Counted from the first letter of the stretch, positions 11,901 to 19,222 are shown. The stretch: 39,499 nucleotides of DNA from Prevotella pallens ATCC 700821 (GCF_000220255.1 NZ_GL982513.1:1683712-1723210), one strand, 5' to 3'. The notes: generated by a model not told the origin, from the sequence alone. Translations and numbers: made by a program.

Positions 11901-12913
11901 GTAATGGTGTATTTCCCCGTTTTAGAAATTTCGCCCTTGGCAACGGAGAGCGTATTGCCGGCTATGACAAGGCTGTCGGATTGGTGGGCAAGGAATTGTT
12001 TTCCAACCGCTGTTCCAGCAGAAACAAAGGCACGGCTGAAATCAGCTTTGCTATTCCGTGCAACAGAAAGCGTTTTGTTTACGCTCTTACCTGATACCGA
12101 AGCCGTGAGAGACAATTGACCTGTGCTAACAGGAACTACACCTTCGAACTCTCCATTTCTGACAGTTATCTTTTGTCCTGATATAGTAATCCCATCAGCT
12201 TTGCCACGGATAAATCCATGGACGTATGCCAAAGAACCGTATGCTGTCGGATGCTCCGAGAACACAATGGATTCTTGTATCTTTTCGAGCGGGGAGGTCT
12301 CTATGCGGACATTCCTGACGCTATAACTGTAAGACGCATCAGAAGGAAGCGTGAACAAGATGGTGTTCTTACCTGCCTTAACCCAAGAGGGACTGATTTC
12401 CTCCCGAACGGTCTTCCATTCCTTGGATAGTGCCGTAAGATAACCGCCCACTCCCGGACGGTCGTTGATACTCTTGCTTACGCCCGATGCAGAGGATACA
12501 CCCTTTAGGTCATAAACAAGCCATACCCGTGAATTGGAAGGAACCTTGGCAAGAGTAATCTCGAAAAGGTTGTCTTCGGGATTGTCTGACACTCGTCCGT
12601 CAGGTATGCCGACAATTCCGCTGTTTGGTGTAGCAAACGACGTGGAGCTTCCAAGCCCCGCAGGAACATCGTTTCCATGTTTTTCGGAATGTTCCTCTCG
12701 GGGCAGTTCCCCTTTGGATATCTTGTTCCCTTTTTTTTTCTTTCCTAAAAGCTGTCCGGGCATAGCCTGAACTTTCCCGGAAGAAACCATATAAATGTTT
12801 TCTGTACCCTTCTCCTGTGCTGCAAGAGAATCGTCTTGTTGGTATTGCGCAACGGCAATAGCGGACACTGTCACGATCGTAGCGACTAATGCCAAAGTGA
12901 GCGTCTGTTTCAT
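2969..12913 (-). CDS. Giant SpvB/FG-GAP/Rhs polymorphic toxin
   Basis: This 3314-aa protein begins with a Sec signal peptide (residues 1-22, cleavage near AVA-Q). An SpvB-type segment follows at about 463-530 (INLITPPTANNRGSANLQY). At least six FG-GAP/VCBS-type calcium-binding motifs of the form D(I/M/V)(N/D)xDGxxD lie near residues 859, 950, 1533, 1643, 1736 and 1828. TcdB-like and YD/Rhs repeats fill about 2000-2950, and the Rhs core ends at SVDP (3072). The 242-aa tip has a hydrophobic glycine-rich stretch, a KAGV tandem repeat (about 3171-3190) and a last 80 residues with GKHGGGPHVNFE. The final domain recalls polymorphic toxin type 24 domains, from memory only. The Rhs shell is expected to encapsulate the tip. 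It starts 8 bp after the T9SS-tailed gene and is followed by the immunity gene. It has no T9SS tail itself, so how it crosses the outer membrane is open. Confidence 0.9.
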   Translation of the reverse strand: MKQTLTLALVATIVTVSAIAVAQYQQDDSLAAQEKGTENIYMVSSGKVQAMPGQLLGKKKKGNKISKGELPREEHSEKHGNDVPAGLGSSTSFATPNSGIVGIPDGRVSDNPEDNLFEITLAKVPSNSRVWLVYDLKGVSSASGVSKSINDRPGVGGYLTALSKEWKTVREEISPSWVKAGKNTILFTLPSDASYSYSVRNVRIETSPLEKIQESIVFSEHPTAYGSLAYVHGFIRGKADGITISGQKITVRNGEFEGVVPVSTGQLSLTASVSGKSVNKTLSVARNSKADFSRAFVSAGTAVGKQFLAHQSDSLVIAGNTLSVAKGEISKTGKYTITALRETDIPALDYGMTNVTARDEGYRFLPHGEHFAGKGATVKIKYDRTRIPSGFTEDDINTYYFDKETKHWVALERVKVDKASACVVSKTTHFTDMINGVIKAPESPQTDGFTPTMMNDIKAADPTSKINLITPPTANNRGSANLQYAFEMPPARNGMAPSLGIQYSSEGGSGWLGEGWNLSVPSITLDTRWGVPRYDTSKETETYLMSGSMLSTMGDDGKMGVAHRGEKMNRKADRQFYTRQGGDFSRIIRKGNSPTDYTWEVTDKQGIKYIYGGEGAVLKGTITDASGQSREVITEWKLKRVEETHGDYIEYVYETADEPVRGGLVAKAIYLKEVRAGNSGQAPHTVVVLEGSKQKRLKNNNARYGFLTSSNRLLEKLTVNFQGSTLRSYAFTYSEGAFNKDVLTGVKQLDDKGTEVSYQNFDYYDDVQAAKGYVPFKEKQETWNTHNDHLGAGFLNPLQFVSKAFSDKPSALGGTTSFSLSGSFYAGIGPMDGDKWKGNTIGASYGYSLDKSNGVSTLVDINGDGLPDKVFRKGGALYYRPQIPTSQNSEVLYGEDVRIVGVSGFSKITSSTHNGGAKATVGYQLFTAEVGVDFSSTKTKTTEYLSDINGDGLVDLVFNKKVYFNHIEFDKQGKAIPVFTLSSADTPSPIIYSGKLDASVIKVDPAEQEELIKSSPMEDMVRVWQAPKDGIISISGTVSLITPTGEYDTDEYAHADGVRVAIQKGRTELWNKKITKGDATAYNATAQNITVKKGDRIYFRVQSGTEETSNGAFDNVKWAPVITYTGAAETLPGGLSTTVYQPQEGAIYDASTLTNVAESASLNLSGKFTKPVTTDDVTLKIIASNSETDSIGNKNPTYQRKVIYTRTFAWKEAFNGEIQQTIPNPDGLTNLNFEISSSSNVDWSKIKWTPQIETIGKDGSRQRTAGATHYVLFADMVSEGKPVVLASNVSTLTVTPSITMLPPTANGMVTMTVKTVDKLLGKKTYTFSGGSLLGDPLIITGISAGKIWIDYSYSGNISGQTVTSAATVSGIGTVLAGFYAQTENKGFGTMYRGWGGFVYNASEGRYGKPIDESLLKLPDSKDAKINPLTMPFTPIGTDQMTFARWIGQNEFIYLTADAMGTARLGEQQVILTNPLEGSTETAALTGDCLQGTGATAVTLVSTSKSTVKQGGSMGITYNEAGGTSTTDVTMTDMNGDGYPDIIAGGTIQYTNTQGGLSGEKYSGMGKTTGKHSSKAWGAGGKPVASGVALLDMMTPYKGGSTGTQMNTGLKKALNNLRTSFLAKISISGNIPENTEDAVETFMDINGDGLPDKILTDRRVRLNLGYSFTDPIAWDIDRLQGGKTRSYNISIGAGDTIFAKKHITEDKKSIVKASGSISGGVGLVSSRGVEEYDLMDINSDGLPDKVWMTDDKVFVALNKGDGFTDGILWKGTSLLSENISTAESVNGAFTYTIFTPMPTPVIKICLNPGTSTGHSINRTTYALQDVDGDGYLDIVESDKESELKVTRSAIGRTNMLKSVTNSLGGTFTLDYEHSTPTYGLPGGKWVMSSVTIDDGIRDDGPMMKTMFAYSDGQKDRHEREFLGFGKVVTKNIDTEQGESAVYRQAVQLYDVSTYYAQGNELGTSVEDAKGNKYTETRNEYDGYYLTANGDKYTFTKQTKLCSDRASAFVPLRYTANKQYEGQATGITTSEAWNEYYLTGYHGELKSYKFSDKGKLGADGSGKFDYQTAIQYAHNDNKHIFGLPTNVTVTGGDGKTYHQVSATYDLNYADHITQIKQQLGSGEAVSDYTYDAYGNIIKTTLPANSKGQRMWYTYRYEPVMNMYVERIDDAFGYRSEAANFDYRYGMALRRMDLNHFYYETDIDNLGRVKAVRGPNELATGVPYIIAFDYQPKATFGTNGITVPAYAVTKHYDIQHPSDDMETVTFVDGFGHPVQVKKDGVVTTASKGSAPKDETVMIVSGRNVYDAFGRVAKAYYPVTEAVGNKTTFNKAFDNVSPTVTVYDVLDRAMKVTLPDNAETKTEYSTDAGSNALVTTVTDALGNRQATYTDGSGKTVKTEQLSGPDGIITTSFEYDGIDRLVKVTDTEGNVTTSVYDMGDRRTEVNHPASGITTFTYDALGNVLTKQTANLKKEGKTINYEYDYGRLTAINYPDHPENNVKYHYGGINSSYNRIGRLMLREDGSGAIEYYYGKMGEVLKTVRTLIVPNQAVATYVTQWKYDSHNRLLEMIYPDEEKVTYGYNLGGQVDHVRGYKSYGYDYVNKIGYDKFEQRTYLKYCNGAETFYSYDPARRRLQNLVVNAKAGTIMDNAYSYDAVSNVLGIKNNAPLPQSGKAGGQMSHSYTYDPLYRLASATGTYKGTDNKSASYTLSMGYDNMHRITSKKQHLSQTGVQFDGTLNAGYELAYTYGKDAGRKFQLDNVRDINYRTEETPTESTNINNGHKYTYDANGNLVYINTSRVKKDGKEDEKATEQKYRWDEENRLLAADENGFVSNYWYDADGERTVKTSGENEAIYVNSEFSGGNTGTARFSLYVSPYLVAGQGGKYTKHIYVGSQRIVSKLGDLASYGADPRRIPYAGNEADGLTINYKDKYNQQLQSIKDNYKTFDLPYNGKDNDDYVNGQGFCCNDGTPEAAQARAMARTRAANGNFKPNDDYEKMQFYYHPDHLGSSSYITNLDGEVAQHIEYVPFGEVFIEERNNTWNTPYLFNAKEFDEETGLYYYGARYYEPRLSLWISVDPISNYDPRNNENYLDGEHNLGVYNTFNLAPYGYCYQNPIRLIDPNGKQVDAVDFVPFLGSGRDIYRGFRDGDILTGAIGVGGLIADVFTLGSGSVVTGGIKAGVKAGVKAGVKAGVKAGVKTAVKQEIKQAAKTETKVAAKALTQASKQGVKSASELGIKDGMKTTSTKALELGQEFLGKGYREVGPDRYVSADGKRVFRMGDNDILGKHGGGPHVNFETLKPNPNKPGKMMVDQNYHVFITE
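3345..3404 (-). repeat. Five tandem 12-bp units encoding KAGV
   Basis: Five near-perfect copies of CCAGCCTTTACG (plus-strand reading) start at 3345, 3357, 3369, 3381 and 3393. In the toxin they encode repeated Lys-Ala-Gly-Val. Because the unit is 12 bp, gain or loss of copies keeps the frame, so this is a length-variable linker between the pre-toxin region and the toxin domain. Confidence 0.9.
3698..5395 (-). repeat. Direct repeat of Rhs core, copy 1 (in the full toxin)
   Basis: This is the segment of the 3314-aa toxin shared with the orphan cassette at 800-2512, from NRIGRLMLREDG to SVDP. It is GC-richer than the unrelated tip that follows. Confidence 0.85.
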
Positions 12914-12921
12914 AGTTGTCG

Positions 12922-15909
12922 CTATTTTATGATGATTTTCTGTGTATGCTCGGCGTTTTGTGTAATCGCCTTTACTATATAAACACCAGGAGCGGGAACA
13001 ATTTCCCGAAGTATTCGTTCGGTTCCCTGTCCGTAGGCTTTTTCGGACAGAAGATGACCTGCAACGTCAAACACCATGAGGGTTGCTGCCTCAGAGGTCT
13101 CCGTCAGTAGCCTTGTATAGAGAGTGAGGTCACCGTCCTGTGAAACGAAGAAACGATCGTCATAGGCTTCTGTTCTCAGTACTGCTGGTTTAGGCTTTGC
13201 TTCACTCCGTGTTTCAAGTGGGGAAAGGACCTCGGACGGAAGACCACACTCGCTACCGACACGTACCTGCCGGGTGATACTGCATACCCCGACATTTTCA
13301 ACTGCTGTGGGGACGTTTGAGTTAAACTCGGGGACATGTGCACCTGAAACCTTGAATGCCACAACGTGGGATTTCCCAGCACCGTAATTGACCACGGCAC
13401 TCCATTCGGCAATTTTTTCTTTCAGGGTCTTTATATCTTTTCCGTTAATATAATAGGATACGCCGTTACCGTCTAGGCGGATACCCAGAGAATCCCCCGT
13501 GGAGATGGTGTAAGCCGGAGGAACGATTCTGCCATTCTGGATGATTCGCACCTTGTCGCTTCGTACCTCAAAACCATATCTTACGGATTTAGAAGAACTG
13601 CCAGCTTGCAATATTCCGATGCGCACATTTGAGGACAGGTCAGGGTGTACCCATGACATACTTCCTGTGCGGAAACTCCTTGGATCTTCAGAATAGCTGC
13701 GAAACAACGGGGTACCGGCGGAAGAGATACTATTGCTTCCTCCCTGTGCCAAAGTAAGCTCATAAAGCCCCGTGAAAAGATGCCCAATAGTGAAAATATC
13801 ATCACTGAACGTCCCTTCACGGACAATGCTTTTCGGCGAAAGGCCAGGAACTTCAGCAGCCTTTAGCCGATAGGTATAGGAAGGTGTTCCCAGTTCTATT
13901 GCTATATTGATACTGCCGTCCGGCAAAGACGTGCCGTTCTTACAGTGTGTGTCATGTGGAAGGATGGACGCCTTTAGTCCGTCGTAATAGCCGAAAGAGA
14001 AAATGTCACTGCCGCTGCCGTCGGTATCAAGGAAGACATTGCGGAAAATGATTTTCTCACGAGTATGGTCTGTGGAGGAGCTTCTGACGAAACGTATATT
14101 GTCAGAAGTGAAGTCTCCGCTTCCCGTGGGATCAATAATCAACAGGGGTATCCTGCCTGTGAAGAACTCCCGTCCTTTGTCCTTGAGCAGTGCGTAACTC
14201 AACTCCGCCATATTGCCCGTTACCGATGTACCCGTAACACGGACATCGGAAAGTGAAAGAACACCAGAGGCTACAGCTTTGATGACAGCCCTGCAGGAAG
14301 CGGATTCGGAAATATTGGGATTTTCCTGGATATTCACACATAGATGGTCATTTCCCACCCCATCTACGGATAAGAAGACCAAATTCCCACTTTTCCTAAC
14401 AAGAAGACGCTTTCCTGATATCGAACTGACAGGAATGGTTTTCCTGAGCGTCCCGTCTTCAATGACTTGAATTCTTGTTGGAGCAACTATGCGGAAACCG
14501 TATTTGCAGGAATTCTCAGAGACTGTGGTATATCCGATGTCGAATGAAGGAAAGGAGGCTGGGCAGACCAATTCCACAGAACCTTCCGTCCCGAAGAGAA
14601 GGGCGGAGACTGCCGTTGCTTCTGTCCCATCACCACTGCGTATGAGGGCATCGGTGAACCCGCTGCGGACAATCTTGAAATCTTGGGAGAACCATCTGGC
14701 AGCGGATGTATCAACCTTCTCCGTAATATTTGTCCGTGCAAGCCAGGTCCTGTCAAGCAGGTGCAGCAGGCTGTCCGGACCAACTGTATGGAAGTTCATC
14801 CTATTTCCGTCATCACCCCAGATGAGATAGTTCCCGGAAAGAAGCGGACTTCCGTACTCCCGTCCTATTACAAGTGTCCGTTTGGAAGAGGGCAAATCAT
14901 AAGGACTGTTCTGGTAATAGCTCCCTGTATTCTTCTCCGTTGTATAATTTGGAGATTCTTCGTAGGAAGTCGAAGAAAGTGTCTGCAACAGGCTGCTTTC
15001 ATCGTCACGGATAATGCCAGTTACCCTGTGATGGTAAGTCTTGTTGATAGCAAAGTCCCAAAGAAGGTTTCCTCGGCTGTCAAGATAGGAACTATAGAGG
15101 GTTAGACCGTAGCGTAGGGCTAGACCGCTTTCAACACGGAGCCGCTCTGCAGGTGTCAGCATACGGTTGAAAACAATGAACTCTGGGATATACCCATCAA
15201 AGGATGCCACGTCTCTTGTCATATCAAGATAGGACTGGCTGAACCGAGTATCTCTATGTCCGGGAGCACTTCCGACAGTGACTAACGAGTGTTTCGGCTC
15301 ACCCCAAACGGAATGTACAGGCCGGTTAGCCCACATATAGGAAACAACCCTGGGGAAACGTTCCAGAAATTCTGGTTTGGTTTCTTTCTCGGCAGAGCCA
15401 TAAAGCAGGTCTTCTCCCTGTGCTTTGCCGTAGTCAAGATATGCTCCACTGCCGGCATAATGTACCTTATCCTTTCCTACCAGGGCTTCTTCTCCATTTC
15501 GTCCCTTTAAGCCAAAAAGTGCCGCATCAGAGGAGGAGGTGGCTGCTATGGGGGCAAAGATTCCGATGACAGTTCCTTGGGCAAGGGAACTGTAGGATAG
15601 TGCCAGTTCCTTTTGGAAGATAGAGCCTGAAAACCTAAGCGCAGGATGAAAATTGATACTATGCGTGTCTGAGAAGGGAAGGGCATTAGTATTTACCAAT
15701 GTGGGATTGTTTCTGTTTCGAGAAACTGTTGTTACAGAATCGCCCGAAAGGTCTATCCAATGATAAGTTCCTAGCAATGAGGATGAGGTAGGGACAGTCC
15801 GGAACCATGCTTCGGGGGCAATTCTTGCCCTTGGAACCTGGGCGGATACGGAAATAGCCATACCAGCAAAAACAACAAGGGCGGACAATGGGAGTAAATA
15901 TCGTCTCAT
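12922..15909 (-). CDS. T9SS-sorted LamG/DUF8202-like surface protein
   Basis: This 995-aa protein has a Sec signal peptide (residues 1-23, VSA-Q). Near residue 250 a LamG/concanavalin-like segment contains FIVFNRMLTPAERLRVESGL and ALRYGLTL, followed by TGIIRDDESSLLQ. This combination is common in large Bacteroidota surface proteins (DUF8202-like). The last 75 residues look like a type A T9SS sorting domain: LMVFDVAGHLLSEKAYG, then APGVYIVKAI, then a KIIIK end. T9SS would take it across the outer membrane and attach it to the surface. It is the first gene of the operon, 8 bp before the Rhs toxin, which suggests it presents, anchors or helps export that toxin. This role is inferred; the T9SS assignment is strong. 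Confidence 0.85.
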   Translation of the reverse strand: MRRYLLPLSALVVFAGMAISVSAQVPRARIAPEAWFRTVPTSSSLLGTYHWIDLSGDSVTTVSRNRNNPTLVNTNALPFSDTHSINFHPALRFSGSIFQKELALSYSSLAQGTVIGIFAPIAATSSSDAALFGLKGRNGEEALVGKDKVHYAGSGAYLDYGKAQGEDLLYGSAEKETKPEFLERFPRVVSYMWANRPVHSVWGEPKHSLVTVGSAPGHRDTRFSQSYLDMTRDVASFDGYIPEFIVFNRMLTPAERLRVESGLALRYGLTLYSSYLDSRGNLLWDFAINKTYHHRVTGIIRDDESSLLQTLSSTSYEESPNYTTEKNTGSYYQNSPYDLPSSKRTLVIGREYGSPLLSGNYLIWGDDGNRMNFHTVGPDSLLHLLDRTWLARTNITEKVDTSAARWFSQDFKIVRSGFTDALIRSGDGTEATAVSALLFGTEGSVELVCPASFPSFDIGYTTVSENSCKYGFRIVAPTRIQVIEDGTLRKTIPVSSISGKRLLVRKSGNLVFLSVDGVGNDHLCVNIQENPNISESASCRAVIKAVASGVLSLSDVRVTGTSVTGNMAELSYALLKDKGREFFTGRIPLLIIDPTGSGDFTSDNIRFVRSSSTDHTREKIIFRNVFLDTDGSGSDIFSFGYYDGLKASILPHDTHCKNGTSLPDGSINIAIELGTPSYTYRLKAAEVPGLSPKSIVREGTFSDDIFTIGHLFTGLYELTLAQGGSNSISSAGTPLFRSYSEDPRSFRTGSMSWVHPDLSSNVRIGILQAGSSSKSVRYGFEVRSDKVRIIQNGRIVPPAYTISTGDSLGIRLDGNGVSYYINGKDIKTLKEKIAEWSAVVNYGAGKSHVVAFKVSGAHVPEFNSNVPTAVENVGVCSITRQVRVGSECGLPSEVLSPLETRSEAKPKPAVLRTEAYDDRFFVSQDGDLTLYTRLLTETSEAATLMVFDVAGHLLSEKAYGQGTERILREIVPAPGVYIVKAITQNAEHTQKIIIK

Positions 15910-15970
15910 GGGCCTGTAAAATTAATAAGCATTAAAAAGTGGATAACTCAGAATGTGCAATAAACCTATA

Positions 15971-16002
15971 TGGCTGAAATTATCTTGCCCTAATTTCAGC
16001 CA
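15971..16002 (-). promoter_or_regulatory. Perfect hairpin in the leader of the toxin operon
   Basis: A 12-bp perfect inverted repeat (TGGCTGAAATTA / TAATTTCAGCCA) with an 8-nt loop lies 62-93 nt upstream of the 995-aa start codon and inside the predicted leader. No U-run follows it on the minus strand. It could be a protein-binding operator, an mRNA-stabilising hairpin or an attenuator. Confidence 0.6.
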
Positions 16003-16110
16003 ACACTCAAACGCCACGAATAAGAAGGATATATTTCGTAGACGGAGAGTGATATCCATTCAAAGAATGAGTTACGACCATAAGCCTGTTGTTAGTTATA
16101 TCCTTGTTGG

Positions 16111-16142
16111 CAAAAGTATATAACATTCTTGAGAAATCCAAA
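16111..16142 (-). promoter_or_regulatory. Bacteroidota-type promoter of the toxin operon
   Basis: On the minus strand a TTTG -33 box (16139-16142) is separated by 20 bp from a TACTTTTG -7 box (16111-16118), a full match to TTTG-N19-21-TAnnTTTG. Transcription would start near 16104, giving a leader of about 195 nt that contains the 15971-16002 hairpin. Confidence 0.7.
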
Positions 16143-16159
16143 GAAATCGGGAATTATTT

Positions 16160-17500
16160 TTGAGATTTTTTAGTTTTATTGCACTATATTGCATTTCATG
16201 GCTATTTGAGAAGGCTTCGTTTTCACAATTACGACACTCAATTAGAACTGACTTATTAAAAAAATATTCTGATTATCAACACCTTATCGATATTAATATC
16301 TCATCGAAAAAGGGCTTTGAAGATATTTTAACTAAGATGGGTACTGGTGTGAATGCTCAACAACGTGCCGTTGCGGTCCATCATTTGGACATGCCTTGGC
16401 GACCTTCGGACTTAGAGCAGCGTAACGGACGAGCGGTGCGCAAGGGAAACCTTATCGCCAAGGAATTTGCGGACAACAAGGTCGATGTGATTATCTATGC
16501 CGTGGAACGTTCCTTGAATAGCTACAAGTTTAACCTGCTGCATAACAAGCAGCTCTTCATTAATCAGCTAAAAACAAACACGCTTGGTAGCCGTACCATT
16601 GACGAGGGTTCAATGGATGAGGACAGCAGCATGAACTTCTCCGAGTATGTAGCAGTGCTTTCAGGTAATACCGACCTTTTGGAAAAAGCAAGACTTGACA
16701 AGAAGATTACCACCTTGGAATCAGAACGTAAGAACTTTCTCCATGAGCGTGATGCAGCAACGGGTAAGTTGGCTGAGATTGACAGTTCCGTATCCTTCCA
16801 TACGGACAAAATCAAGGAGGCACAGTCTGATTTAGCTCTCTTTGAGAAGCGTGTGGAGCGTGATGATGAAGGTACATCTATAAATAAACTGACAATCAAA
16901 GGTGTTGAAGACAGCACCGATATCAAGGCTATTGCTGCACGTTTACAAGAAATAGACGAGAAGGCACGAACCAAAGGAGAGTACAACAAAATCGGTGAGA
17001 TATACGGCTTTTCCATTATGGTCAAGACGGAGAGCATTTCCAAGGACTTATTCGACTGTTCAGTGAATCGCTTCTTTGTGAAAGGACAGGAGAGTATTTA
17101 CTATACCTATAATAACGATAAGTTGGCAACAGACCCGAAACTTGCTTGCCAGAACTTCATTAATGCCTTGGAGCGTATTCCAAAGGTGATAGAATCGCAC
17201 GAGAAGGAAATGGCAAAGGTTGTGCCCAATAAAGAAGTTTATACTAATATTGCTAACAGTTCTTGGAAGAAAGAGGACGAGCTTCGCTCACTTAAAAGTG
17301 AAGCTGCGGAGCTGGACAGAAAGATTGCACTTACACTTGCTCCACCTGATGAGGAAAAAGATGAAACGGAAGAAAAGGAGCAAGAAGAGAATTTACCCAA
17401 CAATAATTATTCTGTCGAGATGAAAAATGAGAATAATCCTGTCCAAGATAAAGAAGAGAATAGCCGTTTGCAAAGTTTCAGACCCAAATGGAGGCACTAA
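16160..17500 (+). pseudogene. 5'-truncated ICE helicase/methylase (C-terminal remnant)
   Basis: The 446-aa ORF carries KMGTGVNAQQRAVAVHHLD, then MPWRPSDLEQRNGRAVRKGN. These are helicase motifs V-VI of the very large SNF2-helicase/N6-methylase proteins encoded by Bacteroidota conjugative transposons. The following YAVERSLNSYKFNLLHNKQ and a long charged coiled-coil tail are also typical. Family members usually exceed 1500 aa, so the methylase and most of the helicase are missing. Recognisable homology begins only near M60 (about 16337). The first 59 residues are AT-rich and match nothing I recognise, so a recombination junction near 16334 is likely. It is probably inactive. Confidence 0.8.
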
Positions 17501-17519
17501 ACACATGCCGAGGGGCTAA

Positions 17520-17558
17520 ATAAAAGTCAGACATCCGTATTGAATGTCTGACTTTTAT
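17520..17558. terminator. Bidirectional terminator between convergent genes
   Basis: Perfect 15-bp inverted repeat (ATAAAAGTCAGACAT / ATGTCTGACTTTTAT) with a 9-nt loop, between the helicase remnant (plus) and AbiEii (minus). The stem base is A/T-rich on both sides, so it can end transcription in both directions. Confidence 0.85.
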
Positions 17559-17560
17559 CA

Positions 17561-18466
17561 TTATACCTGCAAATAACCTTTTAGCTTATCTATTCCTTCT
17601 TTGTGCTTATCGGGAGTCTGTTTCTTAAGTTTACCTATATTCAGTAATTTCCATTGTACAGATGGATATTGGCTTAAATCACCTGCGCAACATTTCTCCC
17701 ACTGTGGTGTTCCCTCCTCAAAGGAAACGAGGAAATCCTTGTCTGTATTTGTAAGGCAGTCATTTACCTTTTTAATAATGGATTCACGAGCCTGCTCATA
17801 GTCTGTATAGGTAAATGGAATATCTGACATTCCCTTGAATTGGTTTTCAAGTGCCTCCTCTCGGTTTATGCTATTAGGAGACAGAGATTCTACGATAGGC
17901 TTGTCGCTTCCCAATAAGCATAAGATAAGCCCGTCTTTTACATCTTCAAGTGTTTGGTCTTTCATGTATTTGCAGTCAAACATGTCACGTGGGTGCTGCC
18001 GGCTGAGGGCGGCTGCAATCTTTCCCCCATAAAGTTGAGCATAAGGAACTATACGTGCCTTACAGCTGACTTGGAACTCTTCCTTCGCTTTCGGACAGAG
18101 TTCCATAATTTCAACCTCTCCAAGTATGCCCCGCTTTGTACCATTTACCTCTATTTTCACCGTAGCACCATCATGCGTGCACTGCAATTTCCATACTTCG
18201 GATTTATGTGCCACATGTATTCCGGGAATGGCACGTTCTATACTTGTTTTCAGTTCTCCAAGATGTTGATTTATCTTTTCCAAACTTGCTGTGCGTGGCT
18301 CTATCGGAATATAGGTAAGGTCAATATCAACCGAATAACGCGGCATATTCTGGTGGAACAGGTTAATGGCCGTACCTCCATGAACTGCAAAGTCCGTTAT
18401 CTTGTAAACCAAAGGCATAATGCGTAGTAACAATGCCACCTGCTTTTTATATTGTTGATCATTCAT
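17561..18466 (-). CDS. abiEii: AbiEii nucleotidyltransferase toxin
   Basis: This 301-aa protein belongs to the AbiEii/AbiGii (DUF1814) toxin family. AVHGGTAINLFHQNMPRYSVDIDLTY carries the nucleotidyltransferase G-G and DxD signature, here HGGTAINLF and SVDIDLTY. The KIAAALSRQHPRDMFD segment near residue 155-170 is the later conserved family motif. AbiEii-type enzymes are cytosolic toxins of bacteriostatic type IV systems that can cause phage abortive infection. The gene overlaps the 3' end of the antitoxin gene by 8 bp, so the two are translationally coupled. The length is normal for the family and no damage is visible. Confidence 0.92.
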   Translation of the reverse strand: MNDQQYKKQVALLLRIMPLVYKITDFAVHGGTAINLFHQNMPRYSVDIDLTYIPIEPRTASLEKINQHLGELKTSIERAIPGIHVAHKSEVWKLQCTHDGATVKIEVNGTKRGILGEVEIMELCPKAKEEFQVSCKARIVPYAQLYGGKIAAALSRQHPRDMFDCKYMKDQTLEDVKDGLILCLLGSDKPIVESLSPNSINREEALENQFKGMSDIPFTYTDYEQARESIIKKVNDCLTNTDKDFLVSFEEGTPQWEKCCAGDLSQYPSVQWKLLNIGKLKKQTPDKHKEGIDKLKGYLQV

Positions 18467-19190
18467 AGTCGTTTAATTCTTTTGGGATAATCATCTTATA
18501 CTTGCTGATATATATACCGGATTTGACGAGTTGGAGTTTATGTGTCCCCAAATCTATTTTTGTAAGGTCTAAGTCTTCATACCAATAATGCCCCGCTTTC
18601 TCAGCCATATATAGAAACAGCCTCTTCATTTTGTAATGTTTTGTGGTTTCCAATAACGATTGGATGACATTCGGACGCAGAGTGGTCAACTGTTCCATTA
18701 TATAAAATAGATCCATATAGTTATATTGGCGTGGTGTTAGCAGCAGACATTCCATAAAAGCCTGCTCTGGGGAGGATATAAGCAGCCTCCAGTCCAAGTA
18801 TGTTAAAGTTGTTATCTGTGCACTGATAAACACCTCTGTCTTGAAAAACTTAAATTCACGGTCGAAAATGTCATGCTTCATCCATTGTGGCATTTTATCA
18901 CTTGCCGTTGATACCATTAACAGGGGTTTGCCCATAGGAACATAATGGTTGAAGCCCCAAAGCTCCAAAGCAGAATGCGCTGCAACACGAAAACTCTTTC
19001 CTACCTGTTCGTTGAAGGACTGCAAAGCACCAAAAGCGGACAGCGTGTCGCCTGTGCGGTACATAACTCCCTTACATAGAGAAGATAACCAACCGGAAGA
19101 ACGATATCTGCTCAACAACTGCCTGGAATAGCCATGCTCTACGAGCCATGTCGCAAACAACAATCCGTTCTTTTGCCCGGATTGAAGCAT
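18459..19190 (-). CDS. abiEi: AbiEi antitoxin / autorepressor
   Basis: This 243-aa protein has the AbiEi layout. An N-terminal winged-helix region (VEHGYSRQLLSRYRSSGWL, then LCKGVMYRTGDT) is followed by the AbiEi_3-type domain (FRVAAHSALELWGFNHYVP). In studied systems AbiEi counteracts AbiEii without a direct complex and represses its own promoter by binding inverted repeats. Such repeats and a TACCTTTG -7 box lie just upstream (19223-19315). It is the first gene of the pair and overlaps the toxin gene by 8 bp. Adjacent mobile-element genes suggest it stabilises the element or defends it against phage. Confidence 0.88.
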   Translation of the reverse strand: MLQSGQKNGLLFATWLVEHGYSRQLLSRYRSSGWLSSLCKGVMYRTGDTLSAFGALQSFNEQVGKSFRVAAHSALELWGFNHYVPMGKPLLMVSTASDKMPQWMKHDIFDREFKFFKTEVFISAQITTLTYLDWRLLISSPEQAFMECLLLTPRQYNYMDLFYIMEQLTTLRPNVIQSLLETTKHYKMKRLFLYMAEKAGHYWYEDLDLTKIDLGTHKLQLVKSGIYISKYKMIIPKELNDYE

Positions 19191-19222
19191 TTGGTTTATT
19201 TTTTTCCTTTTAGTATACTCAT

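Noticed and set aside
15971..16002. An invertible promoter segment
   Set aside because: The inverted repeats are only 8 nt apart, so no promoter can lie between them, and no invertase gene is near.
17601..18427. Plus-strand frames opposite AbiEii
   Set aside because: They are antisense to a clearly conserved gene and have no coding features.
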